From Pseudomonas izuensis (GTDB taxonomy: Bacteria; Pseudomonadota; Gammaproteobacteria; Pseudomonadales; Pseudomonadaceae): a DNA stretch of 64,000 bases. The notes below the pieces were generated by a model, which worked only from the letters and a program-made list of their open reading frames with translations, searched no databases and was not told the DNA's origin. Below are positions 47,481-57,466 of the stretch, in pieces. A program made the translations under genes and the position numbers. The stretch covers positions 340,503 to 404,502 of the forward strand of contig NZ_WTFT01000004.1 in assembly GCF_009861505.1 (NCBI RefSeq), read 5' to 3'. Each line of letters opens with the position of its first letter. The stretch's first letter is position 1.

Positions 47481-49733
47481 TCAGGGCGAAGAAGAAACCT
47501 GATAGCTCACCACCGCCCCATCCGCCACAAACGCAGAGATGCTCTGCCCCGCCAACCGTTGACCTTCAACCTCACGTTCACGCCCATCAAAATTGGCCAC
47601 CAACCGTGTGCCATCGGCAAACGTGGTCTTCTGCACCAATCGATCCTCACTCAGCCATCGGAAGTCGGTCATCGCCTGGGTCGCCAGACGCTCGTGCAGA
47701 GGCCGGAAGAAGGCATCCTGACGCGCCATCACCGGCAGTCGCTGCTTTAAGGTTTCGGCAGTCAGGTGATACAGCGGCGGTACGTTGTAGAGCAACTGGG
47801 CCAGTTCGTTTTCAACCCGCACATTGCTCAGCTTGAGACTGTCGAACAACCAGTGATGGGTGGTGATAACCGAACCGTGGAACACCGCCTGATACAGGGG
47901 TAGCCGCATCTGCGGGGAAAAATGCACTGTACGGTAGGGTTCCTTGAGTGGAACGGTTTTGAAGAACACTTGAGGCTGCTCATTGGGGAACCAGCGGCCC
48001 AGGTAATACTCGGACTCCGGATTCTTGCTCATGTCCGGATCCCCCCAACCGATCACCGGCGTCTGCATGCCATGGGCAAACAGGATGCCCTGCGAGGTGG
48101 TGGCGTTGCCATCTTCCGAACCCGTGGGCAACTGCAGGGTTTCATTCACCCAGCGCGCCGCGTCGATATTGCCCTCGGCGTTTTGCGCCTGGGTCAAGGT
48201 AGCGCCTGTTCGATAGCTGTCGAACAGCATGCCGGTGGCGTAGGCATCGAGAAACCAGCTATTGAATCCCGCGCGCGCCTGTACCGCCTTGATGCGGGCC
48301 TCAAGCAATGGCCGGACACAACGCGGATCGGTGTAGTGCCCTGATTGCTGAAAGCCGCTTTTGAACTGCCCGCCGCTCAAGACAATCGCACAGTCACGGT
48401 TGGCCCCAGAGCCCAGGTGCGCCGTGGCCCAGTCCGGATTTTCACTGGCGCTGAGCGCGGTTTCGTAGGAGTCGTACGGCGCCAGCAAATACCCTTGCGC
48501 AACAGCCTCGCGCACCGTCTCGGGGTGCCAGAGACCACCCTCCCAACCTTCGCCGAGCCCTATCCACAACCGCGAAAGTCCTGCGGCTTTCAGCTGTTCA
48601 AAGGTAACCGTCGACAAGCTGCTGCCCCAATGTTCAGGGGATGCGGTGAGTGCTTCGGCAAATTCACTGGCCAACTTCTTGCGCAACTGGCCGTAACCCT
48701 CGGCGAGTTTCTGCATGTCCGGCTCGACTACCGCCTGCCAGCCCTTTCGCGCCAGGGTGTTGAGCGCGCCGTTCAAGCCCCTCAACAAGGTGGTCTGTTG
48801 GTATCGGTTCAAAGGCGATCCTGCGGTACTCAGGATCTTGCGGGCCTGAGCGTCGAGACCACGGCGCAAGTCGCTGGCCAGTGCGCTGTTGCCTCGCATC
48901 AGCGTCAACAACGCCGACCAACTGCGCACGTCTTTCGGTCCGAGCAGGTCGTTGCCCCACAAATAAACATGGCTGGCCCCCAGGAGCTTCTTGGCTTCGG
49001 GCGTTTTCAACAGTTTGCTGCTCAAGGTTTCGTATTGCCCGTTGTTGACCAGCCACTGTCGATAACGCTTTGCCCCGGCCAACAGATCGGCATCCCCAAA
49101 AAACAATTTGAACGTCAGCGGTGCATGGGGCTCAAGGGAAGTGAACTGATGATTGGCCGTCAGGGCAAAGCTGTTGTTCTCGGCGCTGAACGCCAAGCGG
49201 TTGTTGTAGGGATTGGTCATCAGCCAATTGAGGGTGAACCCACCGTGATCGACGCCCCATAGCGGCAGGCTCAAATCCTGGGTGGTGTTGAAATCACCCC
49301 GATCGAGTAGAAATTTTTGCCAATGCGAGTTGCCCGACGGAACGTAATGCCCCTCGGCCATTGGCCAGATCAGGCCGTTGCCGATGGCATGGCCGGGTTG
49401 TTGGAGAAACTTCAGTTCACCCGGATCACGGGCTGTGATGGACAGGGAAAGCTCACGTTGATCGAGAACGGCACTGAGGGTCCATGCGCCATCGTCCCAT
49501 TGCCAATCCAGGCGATCGGCATTTTGCTTGAGATCGCTGACCTTGTGCCCGACAACGCCCGTTGAGGCTTGCACTGGCGATTGCTGCGCTGGAATGACGC
49601 GGATCGCCAGCGTGGCAGGATCGAGTTCGATGCGCCACAGCGGATTTTCCAGCACGTTGGCTGCCAACGCCTGGGACCACAGCAATACGCCAAGCAACAA
49701 TGCGCAGCGTAAGTAATGAGCCATGCACGACAT
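47481..49733 (-). CDS. Secreted glycoside hydrolase-like protein
   Basis: 750 aa. Residues 1-25 are a signal peptide (cleavage after ALA), so it is exported to the periplasm or beyond. The central part looks like a TIM-barrel glycosidase related to GH101-type enzymes, with WFLDAYATGML near residue 499 giving an Asp that could be catalytic, and a beta-rich N-terminal region. The C-terminal part is beta-rich (VQKTTFADGTRLVANFDG). AGAGGGA sits 8 bases before the ATG at 49733, which decides the start over the ATG three codons later. The sugar substrate is unknown; family placement is from general resemblance only. Confidence 0.65.
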   Translation of the reverse strand: MSCMAHYLRCALLLGVLLWSQALAANVLENPLWRIELDPATLAIRVIPAQQSPVQASTGVVGHKVSDLKQNADRLDWQWDDGAWTLSAVLDQRELSLSITARDPGELKFLQQPGHAIGNGLIWPMAEGHYVPSGNSHWQKFLLDRGDFNTTQDLSLPLWGVDHGGFTLNWLMTNPYNNRLAFSAENNSFALTANHQFTSLEPHAPLTFKLFFGDADLLAGAKRYRQWLVNNGQYETLSSKLLKTPEAKKLLGASHVYLWGNDLLGPKDVRSWSALLTLMRGNSALASDLRRGLDAQARKILSTAGSPLNRYQQTTLLRGLNGALNTLARKGWQAVVEPDMQKLAEGYGQLRKKLASEFAEALTASPEHWGSSLSTVTFEQLKAAGLSRLWIGLGEGWEGGLWHPETVREAVAQGYLLAPYDSYETALSASENPDWATAHLGSGANRDCAIVLSGGQFKSGFQQSGHYTDPRCVRPLLEARIKAVQARAGFNSWFLDAYATGMLFDSYRTGATLTQAQNAEGNIDAARWVNETLQLPTGSEDGNATTSQGILFAHGMQTPVIGWGDPDMSKNPESEYYLGRWFPNEQPQVFFKTVPLKEPYRTVHFSPQMRLPLYQAVFHGSVITTHHWLFDSLKLSNVRVENELAQLLYNVPPLYHLTAETLKQRLPVMARQDAFFRPLHERLATQAMTDFRWLSEDRLVQKTTFADGTRLVANFDGREREVEGQRLAGQSISAFVADGAVVSYQVSSSP

Positions 49734-49842
49734 CAGAAAATCCCTCTTCGCAGTGGAAGAGGGAAGCTACAACAGCCCGACGACGCTGTAAGTAGGACCG
49801 TTCCCAAAATTCCTTTCGAGCACCAACGCCTGTACTGGCCTC

Positions 49843-49931
49843 ATCGCTGGCAAGCCAGCTCCCACAGGTACAGCGTCGGGCACAAAATTTGTGAACGACG
49901 CAGAAAGTGTGGGAGCTGGCTTGCCAGCGAT
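49843..49931. repeat. REP doublet (REPIN), CTGGCTTGCCAG class
   Basis: Both arms AGCTGGCTTGCCAGC, between the glycosidase-like gene and the end of the RND permease gene. Confidence 0.9.
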
Positions 49932-49949
49932 GAGCGCGAAGCGCTCGAC

Positions 49950-52900
49950 TTACCGCACTTCTTTCTTCGGCTCGCGAATTTTGTACCAGGCCACATACAG
50001 CGCCGGCAGAAACAGCAGCGTCAGCAGCGTGGCGATGATGATGCCGCCGATCATCGCGTAGGCCATCGGTCCCCAGAACACTTCCCGGGCAATCGGGATC
50101 ATGCCCAGGCTCGCGGCCGCCGCGGTCAGCAGAATCGGCCGCCGACGATGTTCGGTGGCTTGCACCACGGCATCCCACTGTGATGAGCCTGCGTCCACAA
50201 ACTCGTCGATCTGGGTCACCAGGATCACCGAGTTGCGGATGATGATACCGATCAGCGCCAGGATCCCCAGGATCGCCACAAAGCCCATTGGCGTACCGGT
50301 CGGCACCAGCGCGATCACCACGCCGATCAAGCCCAGCGGCGCCACGCTGGCCACCAGGAACATTTTCTGCACGCTGTGCAATTGGATCATCAGGAAGGTT
50401 GCCATCAAAAACAGCATCAACGGCACGACCTTGGCAATCGGCCCCTGGGCCTTGCTGCTTTCCTCTACCGTACCGCCGGTGGCGACCTTGTAGCCCACCG
50501 GCAACGCGGCGGCGAATTTGTCGATGTCCGGCTTGAGCAAGGCCACCAGGTCGGTGGGTTGAATCTCGCCCAGTGTCGCAGCCTTGATGGTCACCGTCGG
50601 TTTGCGGTCGCGACGCCACACCAGTGGCTGCTCCAGTTCGTAGCGCACGGTGGCAAATGCCAGCAGCGGAATCGAGGTGCCGCCCGGCGTGACGATCTGC
50701 AGGTTTTGCAGGGTTTCCGACGAGCCACGTTCAGCATCCACCGCGCGGCCGACCACGTTGATCAGGTAGATGTCATCGTCGACCTGGGTCACCGTCGAGC
50801 CGCTGACGATGCTGTTCATCAGGTTCGCCACATCTTCGGAAGACAGGCCAAGCTGGCGTGCCTTGTCCTGCGCGATGTCGATGCGCAAGACCTTGCCCGG
50901 TTCATTCCAGTCGAAAATGATCTCGCCGATGTGCGGGCTCTTGTCCAGTTCGCTGGCCAGATCGATGGCGTGCTTTCGCACCTGATCGATGTCATTACCA
51001 CTGACCCGATACTGAATCGGCCGCCCGACCGGCGGGCCCATTTCCAGCGCCTGAACGTAGCTGCCGATGCCGACGAAGTCCTTGCGCAGACGTTCACGCA
51101 GGCGATCGCTGAGCACTTTGCGCGACTCGAACCCTTTGCTGACGATCACCAGTTGCGCGTAATACGGGTTCTGCAATTGCTGGTCCAAAGGCAGGTAGAA
51201 ACGAATCGCACCCTGGCCGATATAGGTGCTCCAGCGCACGATGTCCGGGTCACCCTTGAGCGTCGCTTCGAGCTTGTCCACAGCCTTGCGGGTTTCATCG
51301 ATGGAGGCGTTTTGCGGCAAGTTCAGGTCCACCAGGATTTCCGGGCGATCCGAGGACGGGAAGAACTGGTTTTGCACAAAGCCCATGCCCAACACCGACA
51401 GCACAAACAGCAGCACGGTGATGCCGATGGCCCACCAGCGATTGCGCAGGCTCCACAGCAAACCACCATTGAACGCCCGCCCCAGACGCCCCGGCTCCGC
51501 CGAATGCGGTTTCACTTGAGTGCTGAGGATGTGCACGCCGATCACCGGGGCAAACAGCACCGCGACAATCCACGAGACGATCATCGCCACAGCGATCACT
51601 GCAAACAAGGTGAAGGTGTATTCGCCGGCAGAGCTGGCGTTGAGACCAATCGGCACGAAACCGGCGACGGTCACCAGCGTACCGGTGAGCATCGGGAAGG
51701 CTGTCGAAGTGTAGGCAAAGGTTGCCGCCTGCTCCTTGGTGTCGCCCAGCTCCAGACGCGAGACCATCATCTCGACGGTGATCATTGCGTCATCCACCAA
51801 CAGACCCAGGGCAATGATCAGCGCGCCGAGGGAAATCCGCTGCATGGTGATGCCGCTGTATTCCATGAACACAAACACCATCGCCAGCACCAGCGGGATC
51901 GAACACGCCACCACCAATCCGGCGCGCACGCCGAGGCTGATGAAGCTGACGACCAGCACGATCACCACCGCTTCGAACAACGCACTGGTAAAGCCGCCGA
52001 CCGCCTCCTCCACCACTTCAGCCTGGTCGGACACGTTGTGCACGCCAACACCCACCGGCAAGTCTGCGGTCAGCTCATTGATGCGCTGGTGCAACGCCTT
52101 GCCGAACACCTGTATGTTGCCGCCCTTCTGCATGGCGATGGCCAGGCCGATGGCTTGCTGACCATTGAAGCGAAACTCAGGTGACATCGGGTCGACATAG
52201 CCACGCTGGATATCAGCGACATCGGCCAGACGATAGAAACGGTCGTTAAGCCGCAGGTTGACGTTGGCCAGGTCCTTTTCAGAAGCGAACTGACCGGAGG
52301 TGCGCACGGAAATCCGCTCCGGGCCAGCCTCGATCACCCCGGCCGGGGTCACGGCGTTCTCTTTTTGCAGGCTCTGCACGACCTGCGCTTCATCGATGCC
52401 CAGCGCCGCCAGTTTGCGCGTCGAGAAGTTCAGGTAAAGGACTTCATCCTGCTGGCCGACCATTTCGATCTTGCCCAGCCCCGGCACATTGTGGATCTCG
52501 GCACGGGCCTGCTCGACGTAGTCACGCAACTGACGCATCGTCAAACCGTCGGCGGTAAAGGCATAGACCGAGCCGAATACATCACCGAATTCGTCGTTGA
52601 ACGCCGGCCCCTGGATGCCCTGGGGGAACTGGCCCTTGATGTCGCCGATCTTCTTGCGCACCTGGTACCAGATTTCCGGAATGTCCTTGGCCTTGGTGGT
52701 GTCGCGCAGGTTCACGTAGACCGTGGACTCGCCGGGGCGTGTGTAGCTTTTCACATAGTCGAGGGAGTCGAGCTCCTCGAGTTTTTTCTCGATGCGGTCG
52801 GTGACCTGCTTGAGGGTCTCTTCCTGGGTCGCACCGGGCCAGCGACTCTGGATCACCATGGTTTTGATGGTGAAGGAAGGGTCTTCCTCGCGGCCCAGGT

Positions 52901-53003
52901 TCATGTACGAGAACACGCCCATCAGCAAGGCGACGAACATCAGGTACCAGACAAACGACTGATGCTTGAGCGCCCATTCGGATAAGTTGAAACTCCCTTT
53001 CAT
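49950..53003 (-). CDS. triC: RND efflux permease, TriC-like
   Basis: 1017 aa inner-membrane proton antiporter, usual RND length with 12 helices and two large periplasmic loops. The N-terminus WALKHQSFVWYLMFVALLMGVFSYMNLGREEDPSF and the proton-relay helix region LLVDDAMITVEMMVSRLE near residue 405 are typical. With two adaptor genes upstream the set matches TriABC of P. aeruginosa, which needs both adaptors and exports triclosan and detergents. Overlaps the second adaptor by 4 bp. The outer-membrane channel is not encoded here. Confidence 0.9.
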   Translation of the reverse strand: MKGSFNLSEWALKHQSFVWYLMFVALLMGVFSYMNLGREEDPSFTIKTMVIQSRWPGATQEETLKQVTDRIEKKLEELDSLDYVKSYTRPGESTVYVNLRDTTKAKDIPEIWYQVRKKIGDIKGQFPQGIQGPAFNDEFGDVFGSVYAFTADGLTMRQLRDYVEQARAEIHNVPGLGKIEMVGQQDEVLYLNFSTRKLAALGIDEAQVVQSLQKENAVTPAGVIEAGPERISVRTSGQFASEKDLANVNLRLNDRFYRLADVADIQRGYVDPMSPEFRFNGQQAIGLAIAMQKGGNIQVFGKALHQRINELTADLPVGVGVHNVSDQAEVVEEAVGGFTSALFEAVVIVLVVSFISLGVRAGLVVACSIPLVLAMVFVFMEYSGITMQRISLGALIIALGLLVDDAMITVEMMVSRLELGDTKEQAATFAYTSTAFPMLTGTLVTVAGFVPIGLNASSAGEYTFTLFAVIAVAMIVSWIVAVLFAPVIGVHILSTQVKPHSAEPGRLGRAFNGGLLWSLRNRWWAIGITVLLFVLSVLGMGFVQNQFFPSSDRPEILVDLNLPQNASIDETRKAVDKLEATLKGDPDIVRWSTYIGQGAIRFYLPLDQQLQNPYYAQLVIVSKGFESRKVLSDRLRERLRKDFVGIGSYVQALEMGPPVGRPIQYRVSGNDIDQVRKHAIDLASELDKSPHIGEIIFDWNEPGKVLRIDIAQDKARQLGLSSEDVANLMNSIVSGSTVTQVDDDIYLINVVGRAVDAERGSSETLQNLQIVTPGGTSIPLLAFATVRYELEQPLVWRRDRKPTVTIKAATLGEIQPTDLVALLKPDIDKFAAALPVGYKVATGGTVEESSKAQGPIAKVVPLMLFLMATFLMIQLHSVQKMFLVASVAPLGLIGVVIALVPTGTPMGFVAILGILALIGIIIRNSVILVTQIDEFVDAGSSQWDAVVQATEHRRRPILLTAAAASLGMIPIAREVFWGPMAYAMIGGIIIATLLTLLFLPALYVAWYKIREPKKEVR

Positions 53004-54067
53004 TGCGCGCTGTCCTCGTCGACTTTCACTTTCTGCCCCGGTTTGAGGCTGTTGACACCGGCGGTGACGATACGGTCACCGTTCTTCACGCCGTAGGCCA
53101 GCACCACGCTGTTGTCGGTGCGGCTGATAATGCTGACATCCCGAGGCGACACGGTTTGCGACTGTGGATCGACGACCCAAATCCGGGGTTTGCCTTCGAC
53201 CTCCTGCAAGGCGGTCAAGGGCAGTTCGATGCGTGGCTTGACGGCCGAGCTCAAGGTCACGCTGATCGCCGTACCCAGGCGAAATGCGGTCGGTGTCTCG
53301 GTCAGGGTCAGGCGTGCGCGCCGGGTACGGGTGGTGCTTTCGGCCTGGGGTTCGATTTCCCGCACGGTGGCCGTGGTGGTGATTTGCGGGTTCAGCTGCG
53401 AGGCGACCTGGAACACCACATCCTTGGGCAACTGGTCGATCAGGGTGTCCGGCAGATCGATTACCGCTTCCTTGATGTCCGGTTGCGCCAGGGTGACCAC
53501 CTGCTGACCGGCAGTGACGGTTTGCCCGGCTTCGGCATTCCACGCGGTGACCACGGCCTTGTGGTCGGTGCGCAACTCAACGTAGTTGAGCTGATCCCTG
53601 GCCTGGTTGACCGCAGCCCTGGCCTGATCGAGGGACGCCTGGGTGGTTTTCAGGTCGGTTTGCGCAGCGTCCAGTTGCGCCTGTGAGCCCACACCACGAT
53701 CGAACAGATCCTGCTGGCGCCGGGCGGTGGCTTGGGCGTTGATGAACTGCGCCTGGACGCTCGCCAGATCGCCCTCTGCAGAGCGCAACTGGTTCTGCTG
53801 GTCGGTGGGATCGAGCGAGGCGAGCAAGGCGCCTTTTTCGACTTCAGCGCCTACGTCGACGGCGCGGCTGGCAATGCGTCCGGGCACCCGGAACCCGACA
53901 TTGCTTTCATAGCGAGCCTGGATGTTACCCGCAAAACGCCCCAGGTTTTCTTCGCCCAACGCCTGGACCTTCATCGACAGCACCGGGCGCACCGGCTCCG
54001 GCGGTGGTTCTTTTTTCGAGCAGGCCGCCAGTACCACGCTGGCCAACACCAATAACAGAGGCTTCAT
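53000..54067 (-). CDS. triB: RND membrane-fusion adaptor, TriB-like
   Basis: 355 aa periplasmic lipoprotein: the N-terminus MKPLLLVLASVVLAACSKKE has a lipobox (LAAC, Cys16). The lipoyl-barrel and coiled-coil parts are visible, the latter around residues 95-165 (QLRSAEGDLASVQAQFINAQ...). It links permease and outer-membrane channel. Overlaps both neighbours by 4 bp, so all three are co-translated. Confidence 0.9.
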   Translation of the reverse strand: MKPLLLVLASVVLAACSKKEPPPEPVRPVLSMKVQALGEENLGRFAGNIQARYESNVGFRVPGRIASRAVDVGAEVEKGALLASLDPTDQQNQLRSAEGDLASVQAQFINAQATARRQQDLFDRGVGSQAQLDAAQTDLKTTQASLDQARAAVNQARDQLNYVELRTDHKAVVTAWNAEAGQTVTAGQQVVTLAQPDIKEAVIDLPDTLIDQLPKDVVFQVASQLNPQITTTATVREIEPQAESTTRTRRARLTLTETPTAFRLGTAISVTLSSAVKPRIELPLTALQEVEGKPRIWVVDPQSQTVSPRDVSIISRTDNSVVLAYGVKNGDRIVTAGVNSLKPGQKVKVDEDSAQ

Positions 54068-55167
54068 GGCTTAGCCTCCTTGGCCAGGTCTTTATAGGTG
54101 TTTTCGGCGATCTCCACCGTCACACCGGGGTGCAACAATTGGCCACCGGCGATGACGACTTTTTCGCCACCGTTCAGGCCGGCGCTGATGATGACTTTAC
54201 CGGTCAGGTAGCGGCCGACGGTGACAGGATGCAGTTGCGCCTTGCCCTCCCCGTCCACCAGCCACACGGCGGGGTCGCTGACCTTTTTCGTCAGCGCCGA
54301 CCACGGCAATTCCACCGCAGCTTTACCGTGGGTGGTGCCGGTGGCACTCACCACCGATCCCAGCTGCATGCCCTGGGGCAAGTTGCCCAGGGTGATCTTG
54401 ACCTGCACTGTGCCCGTCTGTTCGGAGACCGACGGGGTGATTTCGCGAACAGTGCCGGTGGTTTTGATCGCCGGGTTATCGAGCAGGCTGACCACCACCG
54501 TTCGGTCCGCCGGCGGTTCGATCAGCAACGACTCGTAGACGTTGAACACCGCGTCGCGCTCGCCGTCCTGGGCCAGGCTGAAAATCGGCACCGTGGCCTG
54601 TACCACCTGGCCGACTTCGGCCTGACGCGCCGTGATAATGCCCGGTGCATCAGAGATCAACGCGGTGTAACTCAATTGTTCACGGGCATTGGCCAACTGC
54701 GCCTGGGCGGCCGCCAGCGAGCTTTGGCTGCTGCGCAAGGCGGCCTGGGCGGAATCGAATTCACTTTGACTGGTGTAACCCTTGGGCAGGAGTTTTTGCT
54801 GACGCACGAAAGCCGCCGCGTTCTGCTTGACCTTGGCCTGTTCGGCGACGACCTGGGCCTGGGCCGAGTCGAGGCTGGTTTGCAGGTCCTTGGGATCAAG
54901 CCGGGCGAGCACTTGCTTGGCAGAAACCCGGTCGCCAACATCGACCGTACGCTGGATGATCTTGCCACCAACACGGAACGACAGTTCAGTCTGCACCCGC
55001 GCCTGAACATCGCCGGTCAAGGTGACGCTGGCGGCGTAGTCGGACGGTTTCACCTCTTGGACGAAAACCCGTGGCCGGTCCTTCTCCACTGGCTTTTTTT
55101 CACCGCAGGCCGTCAGCAGGGCCAACAGGCTCAGGCCAACGACTATTTTCAATCCGGGACCAGCCAT
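54064..55167 (-). CDS. triA: RND membrane-fusion adaptor, TriA-like
   Basis: 367 aa. A lipoprotein signal with lipobox LLTAC near residue 21 is present. Coiled coil about residues 100-165 (SLDSAQAQVVAEQAKVKQNAA...) and flanking barrel strands as in HlyD-type adaptors. The sequence differs clearly from the second adaptor, so they are not recent duplicates. First gene of the operon, divergent from the AAA ATPase. No repressor gene is next to it. Confidence 0.9.
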   Translation of the reverse strand: MAGPGLKIVVGLSLLALLTACGEKKPVEKDRPRVFVQEVKPSDYAASVTLTGDVQARVQTELSFRVGGKIIQRTVDVGDRVSAKQVLARLDPKDLQTSLDSAQAQVVAEQAKVKQNAAAFVRQQKLLPKGYTSQSEFDSAQAALRSSQSSLAAAQAQLANAREQLSYTALISDAPGIITARQAEVGQVVQATVPIFSLAQDGERDAVFNVYESLLIEPPADRTVVVSLLDNPAIKTTGTVREITPSVSEQTGTVQVKITLGNLPQGMQLGSVVSATGTTHGKAAVELPWSALTKKVSDPAVWLVDGEGKAQLHPVTVGRYLTGKVIISAGLNGGEKVVIAGGQLLHPGVTVEIAENTYKDLAKEAKP

Positions 55168-55281
55168 GCAGACTCCTTTGCGTTTAACGGGCGCGATTCG
55201 TCTGTCAGCTTAGAACAGGGTTCCAAGTGCGCCTACTGTGGCGTCAAATAAAGCCTGAATCCCGGTAGCAGGAAGCTCAAC

Positions 55282-56478
55282 ATGCTCAAAACCCTTGCGG
55301 TAGCCAACTACCGATCGATCAACAAACTGGTGATCCCGCTGGGTCGACTGAACCTGATTACCGGCCCAAACGGCAGCGGCAAATCCAACCTCTATCGTGC
55401 GTTGCGCCTGCTGGCGGAAACCGCTCAAGGCGGGGTGGTCAATGCGCTGGCCCGCGAGGGTGGGCTGGAGTCGACCTTTTGGGCCGGCCCGGAAACCATC
55501 ACGCGGCGCATGCGTAATGGTGAAGTGCCAGTTGAGGCAACAGTGCGAAAAGGCGTGAAGCGTCTGCGGCTGGGGTTTGCCGGTGAGGATTTCAGCTACT
55601 CGATCAGCCTGGGGCTACCCGACTCTAACGGTCATTTCATGTTGCCCGGCCACACTTTACCCATACCGTCACGCTTCAGCCTCGACCCGCAAATCAAGCG
55701 TGAATGCATCTGGTCCGGACCGCTCTACCGTCCGGCCAGCCTGCTGGTGGATCGCGACGGCCCGATGATCCGCTCCCGGGCCGACCGTAGCTGGGACGTG
55801 TTGGCTCAGCACACGCCGAATTTCGACAGCCTCTTCGACCAGGTCGGCAGCCTGCGAACCTCACCGGAAGTGCTGGAAATGCGCGAGTTCATCCGCCGCT
55901 GGCGCTTCTACGATCACTTTCGCAGCGACGCCGACGCGCCGGTGCGCCAGCCACAGCTGGGCACCCGCACCCCGGTGCTGCACCACGATGGCAGGGACCT
56001 GGCGGCGGCGTTGCAGACCATCATCGAAATCGGCGAACCCGAGGCATTGCGAGCCGCGATCAGCGATGCGTTTCCCGGTGCACGCCTGCACATCGAGCCG
56101 CTGCCCGGTGGACGCTTTGCGATCGAGTTTTATCAGGAAGGGTTGTTGCGCCCGCTATCGGCGGCTGAGTTGTCGGACGGAACGTTGCGGTATTTGCTGC
56201 TGGTGGCGGCGCTGTTGACGCCCCGGCCACCGACATTGATGGTGCTGAACGAGCCAGAAACCAGCCTGCATCCGGATCTGTTACCGGCGTTGGCGCGGCT
56301 GATTATTCGCGCGTCGGAGCAGTGTCAGGTGTGGGTGGTTTCCCATGCGCGGCGGTTGATTTCGGCCTTGCAGGAGGACCCGGAATGCAATTGCATCGTG
56401 CTGGAGAAAAACCTCGGCCAGACCGGGATCGTCGGGCAGCGGATGCTGGATGAGCCGGCTTGGCATTGGCCGGATTAG
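55282..56478 (+). CDS. Orphan AAA-type ATPase (SMC/RecF-like head)
   Basis: 398 aa. N-terminal Walker A GPNGSGKSN at residues 28-36, ABC-like signature LSDGTLRYL near 305, and Walker B LMVLNEPETSLHPDL near 330. The usual Asp-Glu of Walker B is Asn-Glu here, and the SLHP D-loop is intact. These single proteins of the AAA_21 kind resemble the ATPase half of OLD/RecF-like systems, but no nuclease (TOPRIM) domain or partner gene is present. Role unknown; DNA repair or defence is possible. Confidence 0.8.
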   Translation: MLKTLAVANYRSINKLVIPLGRLNLITGPNGSGKSNLYRALRLLAETAQGGVVNALAREGGLESTFWAGPETITRRMRNGEVPVEATVRKGVKRLRLGFAGEDFSYSISLGLPDSNGHFMLPGHTLPIPSRFSLDPQIKRECIWSGPLYRPASLLVDRDGPMIRSRADRSWDVLAQHTPNFDSLFDQVGSLRTSPEVLEMREFIRRWRFYDHFRSDADAPVRQPQLGTRTPVLHHDGRDLAAALQTIIEIGEPEALRAAISDAFPGARLHIEPLPGGRFAIEFYQEGLLRPLSAAELSDGTLRYLLLVAALLTPRPPTLMVLNEPETSLHPDLLPALARLIIRASEQCQVWVVSHARRLISALQEDPECNCIVLEKNLGQTGIVGQRMLDEPAWHWPD

Positions 56479-56496
56479 GCGGTGCCTGCAAATCCA

Positions 56497-56560
56497 ATCG
56501 CTGGCAAGCCAGCTCCCACAAGGATCACCTCAATCCTGTAGGAGCTGGCTTGCCAGCGAT
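56497..56560. repeat. REP doublet (REPIN), CTGGCTTGCCAG class
   Basis: Both arms AGCTGGCTTGCCAGC between the convergent ATPase and substrate-binding protein genes. Confidence 0.9.
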
Positions 56561-56593
56561 GGCGATCAAAAGGTCAACGCAGCACTCGAAGAA

Positions 56594-57466
56594 TCACCCC
56601 TGCCACTTCCCACCCTCGACAATCACGCTCTCAGGCTTGGTGTCATCGCTCAGTTCCTTGCGCACATACTGGTCGTACAGCTTGAGCAAATACTTGTCCT
56701 CACCCAGCTTCGCCAATTCAGCATTGACCCAGTCGCGCAGCTCAATGTTGCCCTTCTTCACCGCCGGTGCGATCGGCGCTTCCGCGCCCAGGGTCTGGCT
56801 CAATACACGGTAGCCGGGGTTCTGCTTGGCCCAGCTGAACAACACCAGGTTGTCTTGCGCATAGGCATCGCCACGACCATTGGCCAGGGCTTGCAAGGAC
56901 TCGGAGTTTTTCTCGAACTTGAGCAATTTCCAGTCTGGATGGTTTTTGGTCAGCCAAATGTCAGCCGTAGTGCCCGTGGTGACGATGGTGGTGCGGGTCG
57001 CCAGGTCATCGAGGTTTTTCACCGCACTGCCCTGAGGCACCAGCGCCTGGACCGCGACCTTGAGGTTCGGGTTGGTGAATTCCACCGCTTCCTTGCGCTC
57101 CGGCGTGACGGTCATGTTGGCCAGGATCAGATCGACTTTGTCGCTTTGCAGGAATGGAATCCGGCTCGCCGGCTCCACGGCGATGAACTCGACCTTGTTT
57201 TCATCGCCCAACAGATCCTTGGCGAATTGACGGCCGATGTCGGTATCGAAACCGACGTAGCGCCCGGCTTCATTGACGAAACCGAACGGCGGCTTGTCAG
57301 TGAAGACGCCCACGATCAGTTTGTCCCGTGCCTTGATTTTTTCCAGATAACTGGCGCTTTCGCTGGCGACTTTCGGCTTCGCCGGTTCTTCGGTTTTGTT
57401 GCAGCCGGCCAGCAATGCGAGGCCCAGCAGCGGGAGAAGCAAGAGTGAAGACTTGGCAGTTTTCAT
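56594..57466 (-). CDS. Amino-acid-type ABC transporter binding lipoprotein
   Basis: 290 aa. Signal peptide with lipobox LLAGC (Cys22), so anchored in the membrane. The solute-binding domain follows, with VGVFTDKPPFGFVNEAGRYVGFDTDI near residue 53, typical of the glutamine/lysine-arginine-ornithine class. Last gene of a four-gene operon (permease-permease-ATPase-binding protein). Ligand unknown. Confidence 0.88.
   Translation of the reverse strand: MKTAKSSLLLLPLLGLALLAGCNKTEEPAKPKVASESASYLEKIKARDKLIVGVFTDKPPFGFVNEAGRYVGFDTDIGRQFAKDLLGDENKVEFIAVEPASRIPFLQSDKVDLILANMTVTPERKEAVEFTNPNLKVAVQALVPQGSAVKNLDDLATRTTIVTTGTTADIWLTKNHPDWKLLKFEKNSESLQALANGRGDAYAQDNLVLFSWAKQNPGYRVLSQTLGAEAPIAPAVKKGNIELRDWVNAELAKLGEDKYLLKLYDQYVRKELSDDTKPESVIVEGGKWQG

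Noticed and set aside
50376..52184. 602-codon plus-strand open frame opposite the RND permease gene
   Set aside because: His- and Gln-rich shadow of the TriC-like gene; no domain or start signal.
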